A program made the position numbers and the translations under genes. DNA of 64,000 nt, taken from positions 1-64,000 of the forward strand of contig JAQOOI010000012.1 in NCBI GenBank assembly GCA_028554645.1, given 5' to 3'. Each line of letters starts with the position of its first letter. Within the stretch, counting starts at the first letter, position 1. The notes beneath the pieces were generated by a model. The model was not told where the DNA came from. It ran no database searches and saw only the letters and a program-made list of their open reading frames with translations. This document shows, in pieces, positions 54,703 to 64,000 of this stretch. Source of the stretch: Omphalotus guepiniiformis (lineage: Eukaryota > Basidiomycota > Agaricomycetes > Agaricales > Omphalotaceae).

Positions 54703-55515
54703 TTGCTTTATCGCCTTCTTTCTACTTCAAATATCGAATATCCCAGGGTTTGCTTTTTTCGGTTTAATCCCCCATTTGTGCTCAAAAAGAGCGAGGGTAA
54801 TGAATCCACCGAAGCGGATGCACTCAGATTCCTGAATGGTCAATTCCGAGGCAACAACAGACTTCCCATCCCTATATTATACGACTCGTTCTTTTTGGAT
54901 GGAACTACTTATACTCTCATGTCCAAGTTGCCTGGGAAAACTATGCTCCAGGCAGCAAAAGAGGGAACATTACCCTCCACTGACGAGATTGACGAGATTG
55001 ACGAATATTTTCGGATGATCTGTCATGAAATCGCCGCGGTTTTCCGGCGTGTATGGGCTCTCCCTCAACCCTCTCAGTATAAAGGAAAGGTCATGATAAG
55101 TGCGAGTGGTCATGGCATGATCACCTTTATCAACCATGCGCACGGTCTCATAGGACCATTTTCGTCTCCCCTTGCCTATTACACCTTCTCAACCAGAAGC
55201 TTTGATCAACAAGACCTTGTTCAGCAATTTCCCGAAGCTGAGCGCGTGTTTAGCGCCGACCATCTGGTATTTGCACATACAGATCCTTACCTACAAAATA
55301 TCCTTGTATCGGATGATGGTCATCTGACTGGGATATTGGACTGGGAAAATGCGGGGTGGTTGCCTATGGCTACTCAGTGGACTTATCTACGGCACTTGCA
55401 TCAATGCTCATGTCCTGCTTACGCACAAGCATGGCTTCATACGATAGAAATTTCACCAGAGACACGAGCAGCAGTAGATCTCGCTGCCATAATTTCGTCT
55501 ACAATTCCCATCTAG
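54703..55515 (+). CDS. APH-fold phosphotransferase-like protein, copy 2, start frame broken
   Basis: The body is about 80 percent similar to copy 1 and keeps all catalytic motifs (FVLKKSEGNESTEADALRF, FAHTDPYLQNILV, LTGILDWENAGW). However, the ATG corresponding to the start of copy 1 (54680) is in another frame, because about seven bases present after AAAAGATT in copy 1 are missing here. In the kinase frame no ATG precedes the conserved Lys. Either an unrecognised intron or upstream exon restores the frame, or this copy is a pseudogene by loss of its start. A small DEIDEID duplication (from GACGAGATT repeats near 54985) also distinguishes it. The start coordinate given is the first base of the open frame after the shift. 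Confidence 0.65.
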   Translation: MLYRLLSTSNIEYPRVCFFRFNPPFVLKKSEGNESTEADALRFLNGQFRGNNRLPIPILYDSFFLDGTTYTLMSKLPGKTMLQAAKEGTLPSTDEIDEIDEYFRMICHEIAAVFRRVWALPQPSQYKGKVMISASGHGMITFINHAHGLIGPFSSPLAYYTFSTRSFDQQDLVQQFPEAERVFSADHLVFAHTDPYLQNILVSDDGHLTGILDWENAGWLPMATQWTYLRHLHQCSCPAYAQAWLHTIEISPETRAAVDLAAIISSTIPI

Positions 55516-57138
55516 CTTAAAGCCTTGTACACCCCCTGCTTTTTGTTATAGCGCTTGAATGTATCATTTATATTCCTTAAGGACCTTTAGAGTGATTCAA
55601 AGGATGTCACATATTCGTACATCGTTGCCACCTGCCCGACAAGGGATTCACTCAGACAAGTTGTGCGAATTACCGTGTTTTTATTTTGAGTAATATTTGA
55701 GATTTTCCAATTGACACTCCCCAGTAGGGATAGGAATACGGTCAGGGAAAGTGTTTACTGTACGGTCCCTAAACAGAACCGCCGTTTCTGGGGCGGTAGA
55801 CCCCAAGCCTGTATGCGAAGGTGCGACAAAATTTGAAGTGATGCTGAATTGTATGGTTGATTGAGAATGGAGAGCATATCCTGAAAAACGGTAGTCCAAC
55901 TTCTCTCTTATATACGTTCCACTCGAGACGCGGAGGACTATCCTCTACTCTCGGACTTCGCATCACTCCACCGCCAACATTAATTACGGCGCAAAACATA
56001 GAAGACCTACTAGCGCGGGCCAGATTTGTTCCTGAGAACCGGGTTAGTGAATTGTGCATGTAGATAAAAAGATGTGCGCACCGAGCATTAGTCCGTTCCT
56101 ACGAGCTAACTGCAATTAGAGTTTCCAGAGTAGCCTTTCATTTGACACGTTGGTATCTTTGCCTCATATTTCATTTCAGCCAATACGTGTCCCTGTCAGT
56201 ATGATGAATTCAGCTTTGAATTGGGTCCGAAAATGGATACGCGTACTGGGTTTCTGACTTCGCCCCTGCATCTCGTTCAATACTTCAACTTGATCCGTCT
56301 CACTCGCTTCTGAAAGAAGCAGGATGATCAACAGACGTCTCGAAGTCATGTTATAAGGAGTCGAACGCAGGAGCCGAACGCTTTACAGTAAATGTACGAG
56401 GCGTCACATGCTCAGACAGACATTCTCGAAGACAAATGCCTAGATTTCACGAAAAACGTGTGCGCGTCGCGCGATGACCGGTGAATACGTACGACCTAAG
56501 TAAGTATGTATTGATTCCTATTGAATTCTGGACAAGCTGCTCCGGGTTCCTAAACCGTCTTTGAACCGCATGACTCAGGACTGGCACGAGGGCATTTAGT
56601 TACGTTCTCGATATCCAAACAAAAAGAATATCCATTTTGGGGCTCACTTGAGGATTGAAAAAGGCTAATTGTTCGGTATTTCGAGGATCGCGCCGGATGA
56701 GGCCTGAAGCTTGAAGCTTGAAGTTCTACGTCGCACTCCAATGTGAAGGGACTACATAGAGGTTCGAGTTCAAGGATTTATGTTGTCTTCTATTTGGCTA
56801 AAGGATTCAAGCCGACAACTAATACCGGCCCTCAACGGCCTCAACATCTTGACAACGTCCATAGCCTGTGCATCCGGGCATACGTCGAAAATTCTCTCCG
56901 TATCTTGCATTCACGAACGAAACTATACAAGGAATCGAGTCTCAAAAAATAATCTCTTGACAATCTTGCTGGTAGAGCTGAGTGCGGTGGAACAGTGGCC
57001 GACTCTGATGAAAAGCAATGAGATTTGAATTTGAACTACATGTATCAAAGGACTCCGGTACGTCTGTTGTGCGTTTCTGGCTAATATCGCCCCGCGCTCA
57101 CAGTTGTCGGGCTCAAAGGGTCCTGTCACCGTCTACGT
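55516..57138. repeat. first unit of a tandemly duplicated 2-kb block (non-coding part)
   Basis: About 55850-56060 resembles 57890-58040 (ACTATCCTCTACTCTCGGACTTC against TCTATCCCCTACTCTTGGACTTC, then CGCAAAACATAGAAGACCT against GCAGAAACACAGAAGGTCT). About 56290-56420 resembles 58360-58450 (AACAGACGTCTC, GCCGAACGTTTACAGTA-like). The two blocks each end in a secreted-protein gene, so the whole 2-kb unit was duplicated. No other gene is recognised. Confidence 0.6.
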
Positions 57139-57538
57139 TCATTCGCATACCTTCGAATCTATTCAGACATTTCACTTCAGGGTGAATGCGAAAAGACTCA
57201 CCCCAATTAGTCCTGTACAGGTTAGACCTGCGCAACACGTTGGTGTCGGAATGGCAGTCGTGCACTGCGCGCCCTCCACACCACACACTCCTGGAGTCGG
57301 TAGGCAATTCTAATCACAAGATTGTCAGCTCTTGGATTTGATTAATCTCTCAGTAAAAGCTTACTCCGGTAGGAGGGTTGTCTCCTTGGGTTTGGCATGA
57401 GAGGCCGAGGCAGCAGTTATTCGAGCTGGGGCTGCACGCTACAAAGATACTTCCACATCCAGCCTGCCGCTCCACCAAGAGTGCTGCATTTGCAAAAGGG
57501 ATCGCAATCACGAAGCCGATGAAAGTCCTTAGCTGCAT
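57139..57538 (-). CDS. small secreted cysteine-rich (knottin-like) protein, copy B, 97 aa
   Basis: Exons 57538-57365, 57309-57202 and 57150-57139 (174, 108 and 12 nt, as in the gene at 33228) give 97 residues. Signal peptide LRTFIGFVIAIPFANA is followed by LLVERQ (Kex2-like). The cysteine pattern is CGSIFVACSPSSNNCCLGLSC in exon 1, then CLPTPGVCGVEGAQC and CCAGLTC in exon 2, and a final VCE. All ten cysteines expected from the paralogue at 33228 are present. An upstream frame to 57637 is open but would hide the signal peptide. Probably secreted; role unknown. Confidence 0.8.
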
Positions 57539-59052
57539 GTTTAGAGATGGTAAATCAGTGAGTTGGGAACAAACAACTGAAGGCGTTATATATTTCATGG
57601 TACAGGGCTCGTCATGAATCCGTGTACCTCGTCGCAATTGAATAAGTAGGCTGCAAGAGGGTAATGTACGTACGTTCTACTTCTGATATACATCTTGGCC
57701 TTTGTGTAGGAATACGATATTCACTTCGATCCAGATGTTCGAAATTCAGGGCGCCAGGGCATAACTGCTCCAGTAAGCATGGTGAAAGGAGTTTTGTTAC
57801 CGGCATGAGTGCTGAATCGCATTGTTTGATTGAATTCTTTAGAGAACGGTAGTGCACCCACTGAACTTCGCTCTTTAATACATTCAATCATGTATTCCAA
57901 TTGGGGTGTAATGAAGGCGCACAAGAGTCATTACCTCAAGACACGGAGTTCTATCCCCTACTCTTGGACTTCTTCTGCGGACCCATCATTTCGCAGACAG
58001 CGTTGAATACAGCGCAAATACAGCGCAGAAACACAGAAGGTCTATTAGTATATAGCTAAAGCAAACAGGGGCAATGATTACTGGGAACCGGGTAAGCGGA
58101 ATCATTAAACGTAACGGTAGATAGAAAGATGTCTGCACTGAGTAGTCCGAAGAGGCGTCTGGAGGTCTTGGATATGTGCGCAGATAATTGAGGCAAATAT
58201 TTCTAATGCTGTATTTTAGTCTTGTACAATTCTCTGCGGCTCAGGTGCTGTTAAGAATATGAATTTACATGAATTCAACTGGTCCTCAAGCATTGGCCTT
58301 GAGCGCTGAGCTTGAGGCCTGAGACCTAATACTGAGTACTGAAGGGTCGAATGGCCAACAGACGTCTCAGACTTGAATAAAAACAATCCATTTACTCACC
58401 AACGGTTTTAATGCAGCCGCCGAACATTACACAGTAGGTGTAGAAAGATTTACGCTCCTGCTGGCCTTGAGGCAACGCCTACGGAAACTGAACTTGAAGA
58501 GACTAGTTCCTGGGTTCACATGAAGCACGGAAAGATGTATGCACGATGGCCAGTAGTGACCGGTGGAAACATACGTTTTGCACACCTTTACGAAACGAAT
58601 TCAAAATACTGGCCTTCTCCTGGCTCTCAAGTCCGTCTTCGGTCCGGGACCGCAGGACGGTGACGGCAGTTACGTTCTTGATATCAAAACCATCCGATCC
58701 TGGAATCCGTTGAAAAAGAGGAGAGAAAAGGCTGAAGAGTGAGGACAGTGTAGTGTATGTTGTGTTCTGTTTGGCTAAGGGTTACCCGCCAGACCGGCCC
58801 TCAACACAGTCTTTTGCATCTGCATCTCCGTATCTTACATTCGTTATGTGATCCTTACAACGTCAACTCGAGGATAGACACAGCGATGCACAAATCAAAA
58901 ATCATTTTGGAAGTAGAGCCGCACGGGGTTGCACAGTTTCTGACGGACAAGACTGACGAAAAGTAAATGAATTCGGACTATGGGCTATGGGTACGTTCGT
59001 TGTATTTCTTGCTAATATCACCCGCTCATCGTCTTTCAGTCACCGTCTACGT
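57539..59052. repeat. second unit of the duplicated 2-kb block (non-coding part)
   Basis: Similarity to 55516-57138 and to the 5' flank of copy C (59470-59700) is visible, for example ATATACATCTTGGCC near 57685 and 59625, and GAGTTTTGTTACCGGCATG near 57788 and 59715. No independent gene was found; a 91-codon minus frame at 57612-57887 is inside the upstream flank and not supported. Confidence 0.55.
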
Positions 59053-59454
59053 TCATGCGCATACCTTGAAAAATTTCAGACGAAATCACCTCGCAGTATA
59101 CGGAAAGACTCACCCCAAATACACTTGTACAATTCAGGCCGTCGCAGCACGTTGGTACCGGAATGATAGTAGAGCATTGTGCGCCCTCCACACCGCACAT
59201 TGCTAGATTTGGCAGGCAATTCTAATCAGGAATGAAGTCGTCAGCCTTTGGATTAGAATATTCCCTTAGTGGATGCGTACCCCGAGAGGAGGGTTGTCTC
59301 CTTCGGTTTGGCATGAGAGACCGAGGCAGCAGTTATTCGAGCCAGGGCTACATGGTACAAAGATACTTGTACAACCAGCCTGCCGCTCTACCAAGAGCGC
59401 AGCGTTTGTAAAAGTGATCGCAATCACGAAGCCGTTGAAAATTTTGAGCTGCAT
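59053..59454 (-). CDS. small secreted cysteine-rich (knottin-like) protein, copy C, 97 aa
   Basis: Exons 59454-59281, 59221-59114 and 59064-59053 have the family lengths 174, 108 and 12 nt. Signal peptide LKIFNGFVIAITFTNA, then LLVERQ. Cysteines are CTSIFVPCSPGSNNCCLGLSC in exon 1 and CLPNLAMCGVEGAQC, CCDGLNC in exon 2, with a final VCA. The frame is intact, and most changes relative to copy B lie between the cysteines, as expected for a duplicated and diversifying secreted protein. Confidence 0.8.
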
Positions 59455-60541
59455 TTTTAGAGATGGTAAATCGGTGAGTAGGCTTTTTTGAACGAAGGAC
59501 TGAAGGTAATTTATATGTTATGGTGCAGGCTGGTCATGAATTTGTGTGCCTCGTCGCAATTGTATACCTAGGGTCCCATTCAGTGGCTGTAAGATGGTAA
59601 TGTATGTACGACCTACGTCTGATATACATCTTGGCCCGTTGTGGAGGATCACTTCGATCCGGATGTTCGAACTCAGGGCGTCAGGGCGTAATTGCTATAG
59701 GAAGGACGGTGAAGGAGTTTTGTTACCGGCATGGGATTACGCCGCCTTAACCTCGACGTGTAGGTAAACACTCATAGTATAATTGTTCTACAAGACTATC
59801 TCGGAGGCTAGAACAGTGATAAACATGTGAGTAATGTTTCCGAACATACGTTACGACGCACGTCCTTAAGGTGTGCCTAGTTTTTCTGGCTACTTTTGGA
59901 AATTCAATAATGACGATCGTATCTAGCCTCGAACATCGAGGCATTGATATCCTACCGCGTTGTTTGGGAGACCCTATGTACGACTTTCTGTTAAAGATGA
60001 CATGGTGGACTGTTGGTTTTGACTTTGTTCAGGTAGTAATCAATCGAATCTTTGTTCAGGTTACTCGATCTGGATCTGGTAGAGAAAACAAAAAGTTCTA
60101 CTGCCCACAAAACCTCTTGTTGTAGGACATAGTAGGTGAGAATTCCAATTGAAATAGCAAAAGTGATTCGATCGTACTCATGACACAGGAAGCGAGCAAG
60201 GAGGAGGGTTATAGTGTCACTAAGGAGAACAGCACGACAAGAAACAAGATCAAGAGTCCAAGATTGGCAAGCGATATCAAGGGTAATGTACAGGAGTCGA
60301 TGAGACTCAATTTTCTGGAGGATAATAGAAGGTCCCGAGTGTCCCGGCACTGGGAGACCACCTTGATCGTTGCACTGAATGCATTCCCGTGGGCTCAGTC
60401 GACGAGGGACACGTATGGGGTAGGAACACTGTATCATTGAATGCCCAATCTAAAGGTGGTATATCCAGTACGCTCCACCCAGATCCGGAAGGGCCAGCGA
60501 ACCCTGGCGGAGATAGAGAAGATGGGATAAACCAGCGAGAA
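59455..60541. other. intergenic; possible membrane-protein relic at about 59750-60440
   Basis: Minus-strand frames at 59747-59944 and 59991-60437 contain hydrophobic stretches (LLYITLDIACQSWTLDLV, TFAISIGILTYYVL) reminiscent of the seven-helix family genes elsewhere in the window. Frames do not join convincingly and no start was found. If real it is a pseudogene; I do not call it as one. Confidence 0.3.
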
Positions 60542-61339
60542 TCAACCTTCTGTGTAAAAAGGTGAGTCTGGAGTGGGCGTCGAATGAACGTATCCACCAA
60601 CGATGTCGTCGTGCGAAGTGCCCGGTTCACGCTCTGCTCCACGAGAGCTTTCGCCTAACGCAGGCTCTGTAGGACTTGAATAGGAAGTACTGGTGGCAGG
60701 AGGACTGGTATTGCTCGTGCTTGCCCTGCGGTTAGCTCGCTTTCTAGGGCGCTTGTGTTTCGTGGCTTGGGTTACATCTAGTTGCCAGTAGCTTCCTCGT
60801 CCCGGATCTGCGAGGTGACGTGGGGTGGATACGAATATGGCTTTGAAGGATAACATATGACGGATGGAGGACTGTGGCGTAAGAGCGTCGAAAGGGAAGG
60901 AGTTGAGGTGAGGTTCAAAGAGTGTGGCGTACTACGACCTCACCTTCCACTTAGGATCGCAAGTCCTATAGTATTCGAACCTCTGCTCTATCTCCAAGTA
61001 AATCTCTTGCAACGTGAGTCTCTTCATAGGGCTGCCGTAGATCGCGAGCTCCACTAAACTTGCCAGAAGCACATCCGGTTTGCGACCTGGAGGCGGATCG
61101 GGTATAGATGATAGGTTTACGGGTAAATCAGGAGGTATTCGTAGGCTTTCCCGTAGATATGAACCAGCATCCGGATAAGAGCTTGGAGATTGGTCGAAGC
61201 TGGTGACTGTCATCAGTCCGCTGCTTATTGCAGGCTCATTACTCGTCGATAGCCCTAAAAAACAAGATTTCATCGTTTATTGGAGCGTATTAGACGACAA
61301 AGGCTGCTCACGAGGGTGCTGCAGAGAAGAGTTATCCAT
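60542..61339 (-). CDS. short forkhead-domain transcription factor, 222 aa
   Basis: Exons 61339-61312, 61254-60944 and 60871-60542 join in frame. Residues about 68-165 form a forkhead (winged-helix) domain: [47 protein letters not shown], then [18 protein letters not shown] and [11 protein letters not shown]. Compared with the usual NSIRHNLSLN core, the Asn before Ser is replaced by Ser, the DNA-contacting helix reads SSIRHMLSF, and the second Asn and the Leu are missing, so binding specificity may differ. A basic patch ([12 protein letters not shown]) and a Ser/Thr/Pro tail follow. Fungal forkhead factors are usually longer, so the gene may be divergent or truncated. Confidence 0.8.
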
Positions 61340-62784
61340 TTCGCGGTAGGTGCAACGTTATGGGGCGTGTAGATTGACTGCGTTCTTCTTTTCTTATAGT
61401 TTGCTCTTGCTTTGAGACCCCAACGCACTCGTGTTGATAGACTGTGCGAAACTGCCCGTAATCAGGTAAAAATTGGGAGGAAAAGTGCTAGGTTAAAGTT
61501 AGAGGCGTAACCGCTCAGACCAGGCAGCACTGGCATCATCACATCGTGGGACAGAAACCATCCGTTACTGCAGAAACTCCGAGACCTCATGTCAGGCATT
61601 GTGAAAGAATTCAAACTGTGGGCGTCCGATGAAGTTCTGTGGGTCCAGTTCTGTGGGTCCCCAGCTGGAGTTCTGGTCTGCCGATTGATTATCCGCAAAG
61701 GCAGACACGAGAGATCAGGACATGCGTGCACTGGCAGGAGGTGCTACTGTAAGTAACTGTGATCACGGCGGGTGTGTATCCACAGCAGCTTCATACTGAG
61801 GTACCGTACGAAACCGGGACCTGTCACGATGATAAGCAGATGAGTTAATCTTAAGTTAAATCTCTACTGGGTTGTACGCGTGATTCGCTTGCCCGAGTGA
61901 GGTATGTAGCCACAGTACATGACAACAATGAATAGAATAACTTCAGACGATGACGCACAACTGTATCTGTCCTCCGGCTCGTCCGACTTTTGCGCTCCAA
62001 CAGCGCTAAGTAGAAAGCGCTACGTACTAATAAACGAACCATTGTACATCTTTTTCTGCGTGCAATGAATACTGCATCATGGCATAGGGTCACGGCTAGC
62101 CAGATATCTGATACCGGAGGTGTTATTAGTACTCGGAGGGTGATTCGTTCAGTTGTCAAGCTAAACAGCAGTGCCGTGAATGCTCTATGAAGACCGGTAT
62201 CCGTCGCATAAATCAGGGAGGAGGCGATGAAAGGGGAAGAAGGTGAATGTATTCCTTTCTCAATACAATGCCCTGACAAGACGGTCACCACGGTACTCTT
62301 CGCTGACATCTGGGAGTAATTGGTGGACTGGCCAGTGGAATGGCGACCCTGACTGCGAGATGCTGGACACAAATGACAGCTGACTTCGAGAGATGTGACT
62401 CCAAATACTTTCTTGAAAAACACTGTTGCTCAGGTTTTTCTCCAGGTGAAACTTACAAAGTCTTTTGAACCTTTGCAACGTTAATTGTGATAGTATGACA
62501 TCACCCTTACTCTGCTTGCGTAGGGGTGAACTTTGAAGCGACCCTTGATTTTCACACTGACACTGTGTACGAGTCTATACCTTGTTGGTTCAACCCGGGC
62601 CTTTTTGCTGTTATGGCTCGGTTAAGATAATTCATTCTTGAATGTCTTACTTACGCATATACTCCAAAAATAGGAGCATTGTCGCTGTTATGTAGCAATC
62701 ATCTTGAGTTCAATTGATTGCTCAAGACCCTGACGATGATCCACTACCCTTAGCCGCGTCTCATATATAATGTGCTAGTCATCA
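61340..62784. other. intergenic, no gene recognised
   Basis: A 190-codon minus frame at 61851-62423 lacks recognisable motifs and shows no convincing splice structure, so it is left out. The remainder is spacer with a probable promoter for the gene starting at 62785 (TATATAATG near 62763). Confidence 0.4.
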
Positions 62785-64000
62785 ATGGAGAGAACATTGT
62801 GTTCCATGCCCCCCGAAATTCCACTTTGGAAGGCGGCAAGTCTGCTATGTTTGCCATTGGCAGTATGTGTATCTCTGCATTTCTATACAGGTTAAAAACT
62901 GATGTTATCAAAACCAGATAGTATTCACTCTTTATGGTGAGCTTTCTGATATAGTGTTTTACCACAAGTTGTACGCTTGTGTTAACTATCTCTACTGCAG
63001 GTATATTCATTGTTCTCTTTATGAGTGCTCTTGTACTGCTTCATCAGCAACAACAGCACACATATTGGCTTCATCTCACTACTACTATCTTGTTATTTGC
63101 CTTTGCAACAAGTGCAATTGGAATTGATATTGTCTATGAGGCCATTTCCTTGAGAGGTATGTTTACAAAGATAGATTCTAATTCTATGGTGACCCTCAGG
63201 TATGTGATATACACTTTTCTTGAGAGATGGATGGGTTGTAATGGCATTCCCTAGGCTGGCATCATTATTGGTATATTTGAGTGCAAAGTCAGTACATACT
63301 TCATCCAATGGGCTTGGGGCTAATCTGTGCTGTACCAGTCTGATCACTGACTGCTTATTGGTATGTCTATCCTGGATTGTGATATAACAGATAAAAACAA
63401 CTGTGTTGCAGATTTATCGGTGCTATGTTATTTGGAACTGCAGAAGGCTTATAACAGTACCCTCTGCAGTGATTACTCTTGGAAATGATTGTGAGTTAGA
63501 ATTATAATTCAAAAAAGCTGATTAAACTCTCCTGGCAGTATTTCCATTTTTCTTTGCTTTTGCTGGTCTTCATAAGGTCCAGAAGGAAGATGTAAAAGAA
63601 ATGGAACTAACAGGGGCAATATTTATTAGTATCAATATGGCTACAAACTTACTTCTGACATCCTTACTTGGTGGGTGAAATATAAATGTTACAACTATCT
63701 GGGTTTATTAATTGATGTTTTGTTAGCTGGAAGAATCTGGTGGATCATGAAGCAAGCACAAAGTGTGCTTCAGCCCCAGGCAAGAAAAAAGTATAGAATG
63801 GTGATGACTATAGTGTAGGTGATGTACTTTCCATGTGATAACAATCTAATTTTTTACATTCTAGTATGGAATCAGGCATTCTTTATCCAGTGGCACAGAT
63901 ACCACATGTAGTGACCCTTCTTGGACATAGTAATGTTCTTCTCTTCCCAATCATTATTCAAATTGTGGTGAGTTTTAAAAGATTATGCCATTGCAAATTT
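62785..64000 (+). CDS. fungal seven-helix integral membrane protein, cut by the window edge
   Basis: The ATG at 62785 starts ERTLCSMPPEIPLWKAASLL. Short exons then give IVFTLYGIFIVLFMSALVLLH, YWLHLTTTILLFAFATSAIG, a loop, SLITDCLLIYRCYVIWNCRR, FPFFFAFAGLHKVQ, NLLLTSLLAGRIWWIMKQA and ESGILYPVAQIPHVV. The YGIF..LFM, TDCLLIYRCYVIW, AGRIWWI and ESGxLYP signatures place it in the same agaricomycete seven-helix family as the gene at 47742-49184, though the sequences are clearly different. The 3' end lies beyond 64000. Function unknown; a receptor-like role is only suggested by topology. Exon density is high (about seven introns within 1.2 kb). Confidence 0.8.

Noticed and set aside
61851..62423. 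190-codon minus-strand frame
   Set aside because: No recognisable helices pattern, motif or start context; could not be linked to neighbouring exons.
1..64000. CRISPR arrays, tRNA and rRNA genes, bacterial-type operons
   Set aside because: None seen. The regularly spaced 17-mers at 13.8-16.3 kb are inverted and irregular, occur in eukaryotic DNA and lack neighbouring cas genes.

Overview
This window looks like nuclear DNA of an agaricomycete (mushroom-forming basidiomycete). The protein-coding genes are split by many short introns of about 43-65 nt with GT..AG borders. The repertoire includes a KDZ transposon carrying a TET/JBP oxygenase, a PMT protein O-mannosyltransferase, a SUR7/PalI-type membrane protein, Zn2Cys6 and forkhead regulators, the fungal seven-helix membrane family and small cysteine-rich secreted proteins. 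No tRNA, rRNA or CRISPR array was recognised.

The left half (1-31 kb) is repeat-rich accessory DNA. Positions 1-8.5 kb hold three relatives of one Cys-cluster/coiled-coil protein: one intact (7121-8517), one frameshifted (4403-5697) and one scrambled around a 104-bp miniature element (480-1440). A 969-codon orphan gene lies at 9535-12552 behind a run of 15 C, followed by a MITE-like unit at 12661-13080. Positions 13.8-16.3 kb are non-coding. They form a huge hairpin with about 760-bp inverted arms centred near 15182, studded with over 20 near-palindromic 17-mers of the GTGCACAAATTGTGTAC type.

Positions 16489-30924 are a transposon inside a transposon. The outer PIF/Harbinger element has a TTA target duplication, a transposase broken by one stop codon and a Myb/SANT partner gene. 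Its right terminal repeat was hit by an 11,453-bp KDZ element (19386-30838) with 482-bp, essentially identical terminal repeats and a perfect 8-bp target duplication, GCTGAGCC. The KDZ element carries five intact-looking genes: an HMG-box-like DNA-binding protein, an unknown Ser/Pro-rich protein, a TET/JBP 2-oxoglutarate dioxygenase, a small very basic protein and the KDZ transposase. The gene set suggests a mobile unit that can bind DNA and oxidise 5-methylcytosine alongside transposition.

The right half (33-64 kb) is more ordinary. In order it holds a small Cys-rich secreted protein, a DUF2264 protein, a Zn2Cys6 regulator, a Q-rich basic-region protein, the PMT mannosyltransferase (one intron appears to lack an AG acceptor), a possible crystallin-like secreted protein, a seven-helix protein, a SUR7/PalI-like protein, tandem APH-fold kinase-like genes, two further Cys-rich secreted genes plus a dead copy in a duplicated block, a short forkhead factor, and a seven-helix gene running off the right edge.

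Exon borders were placed by eye from splice signals, reading frame and family resemblance. No transcript or database search was available.
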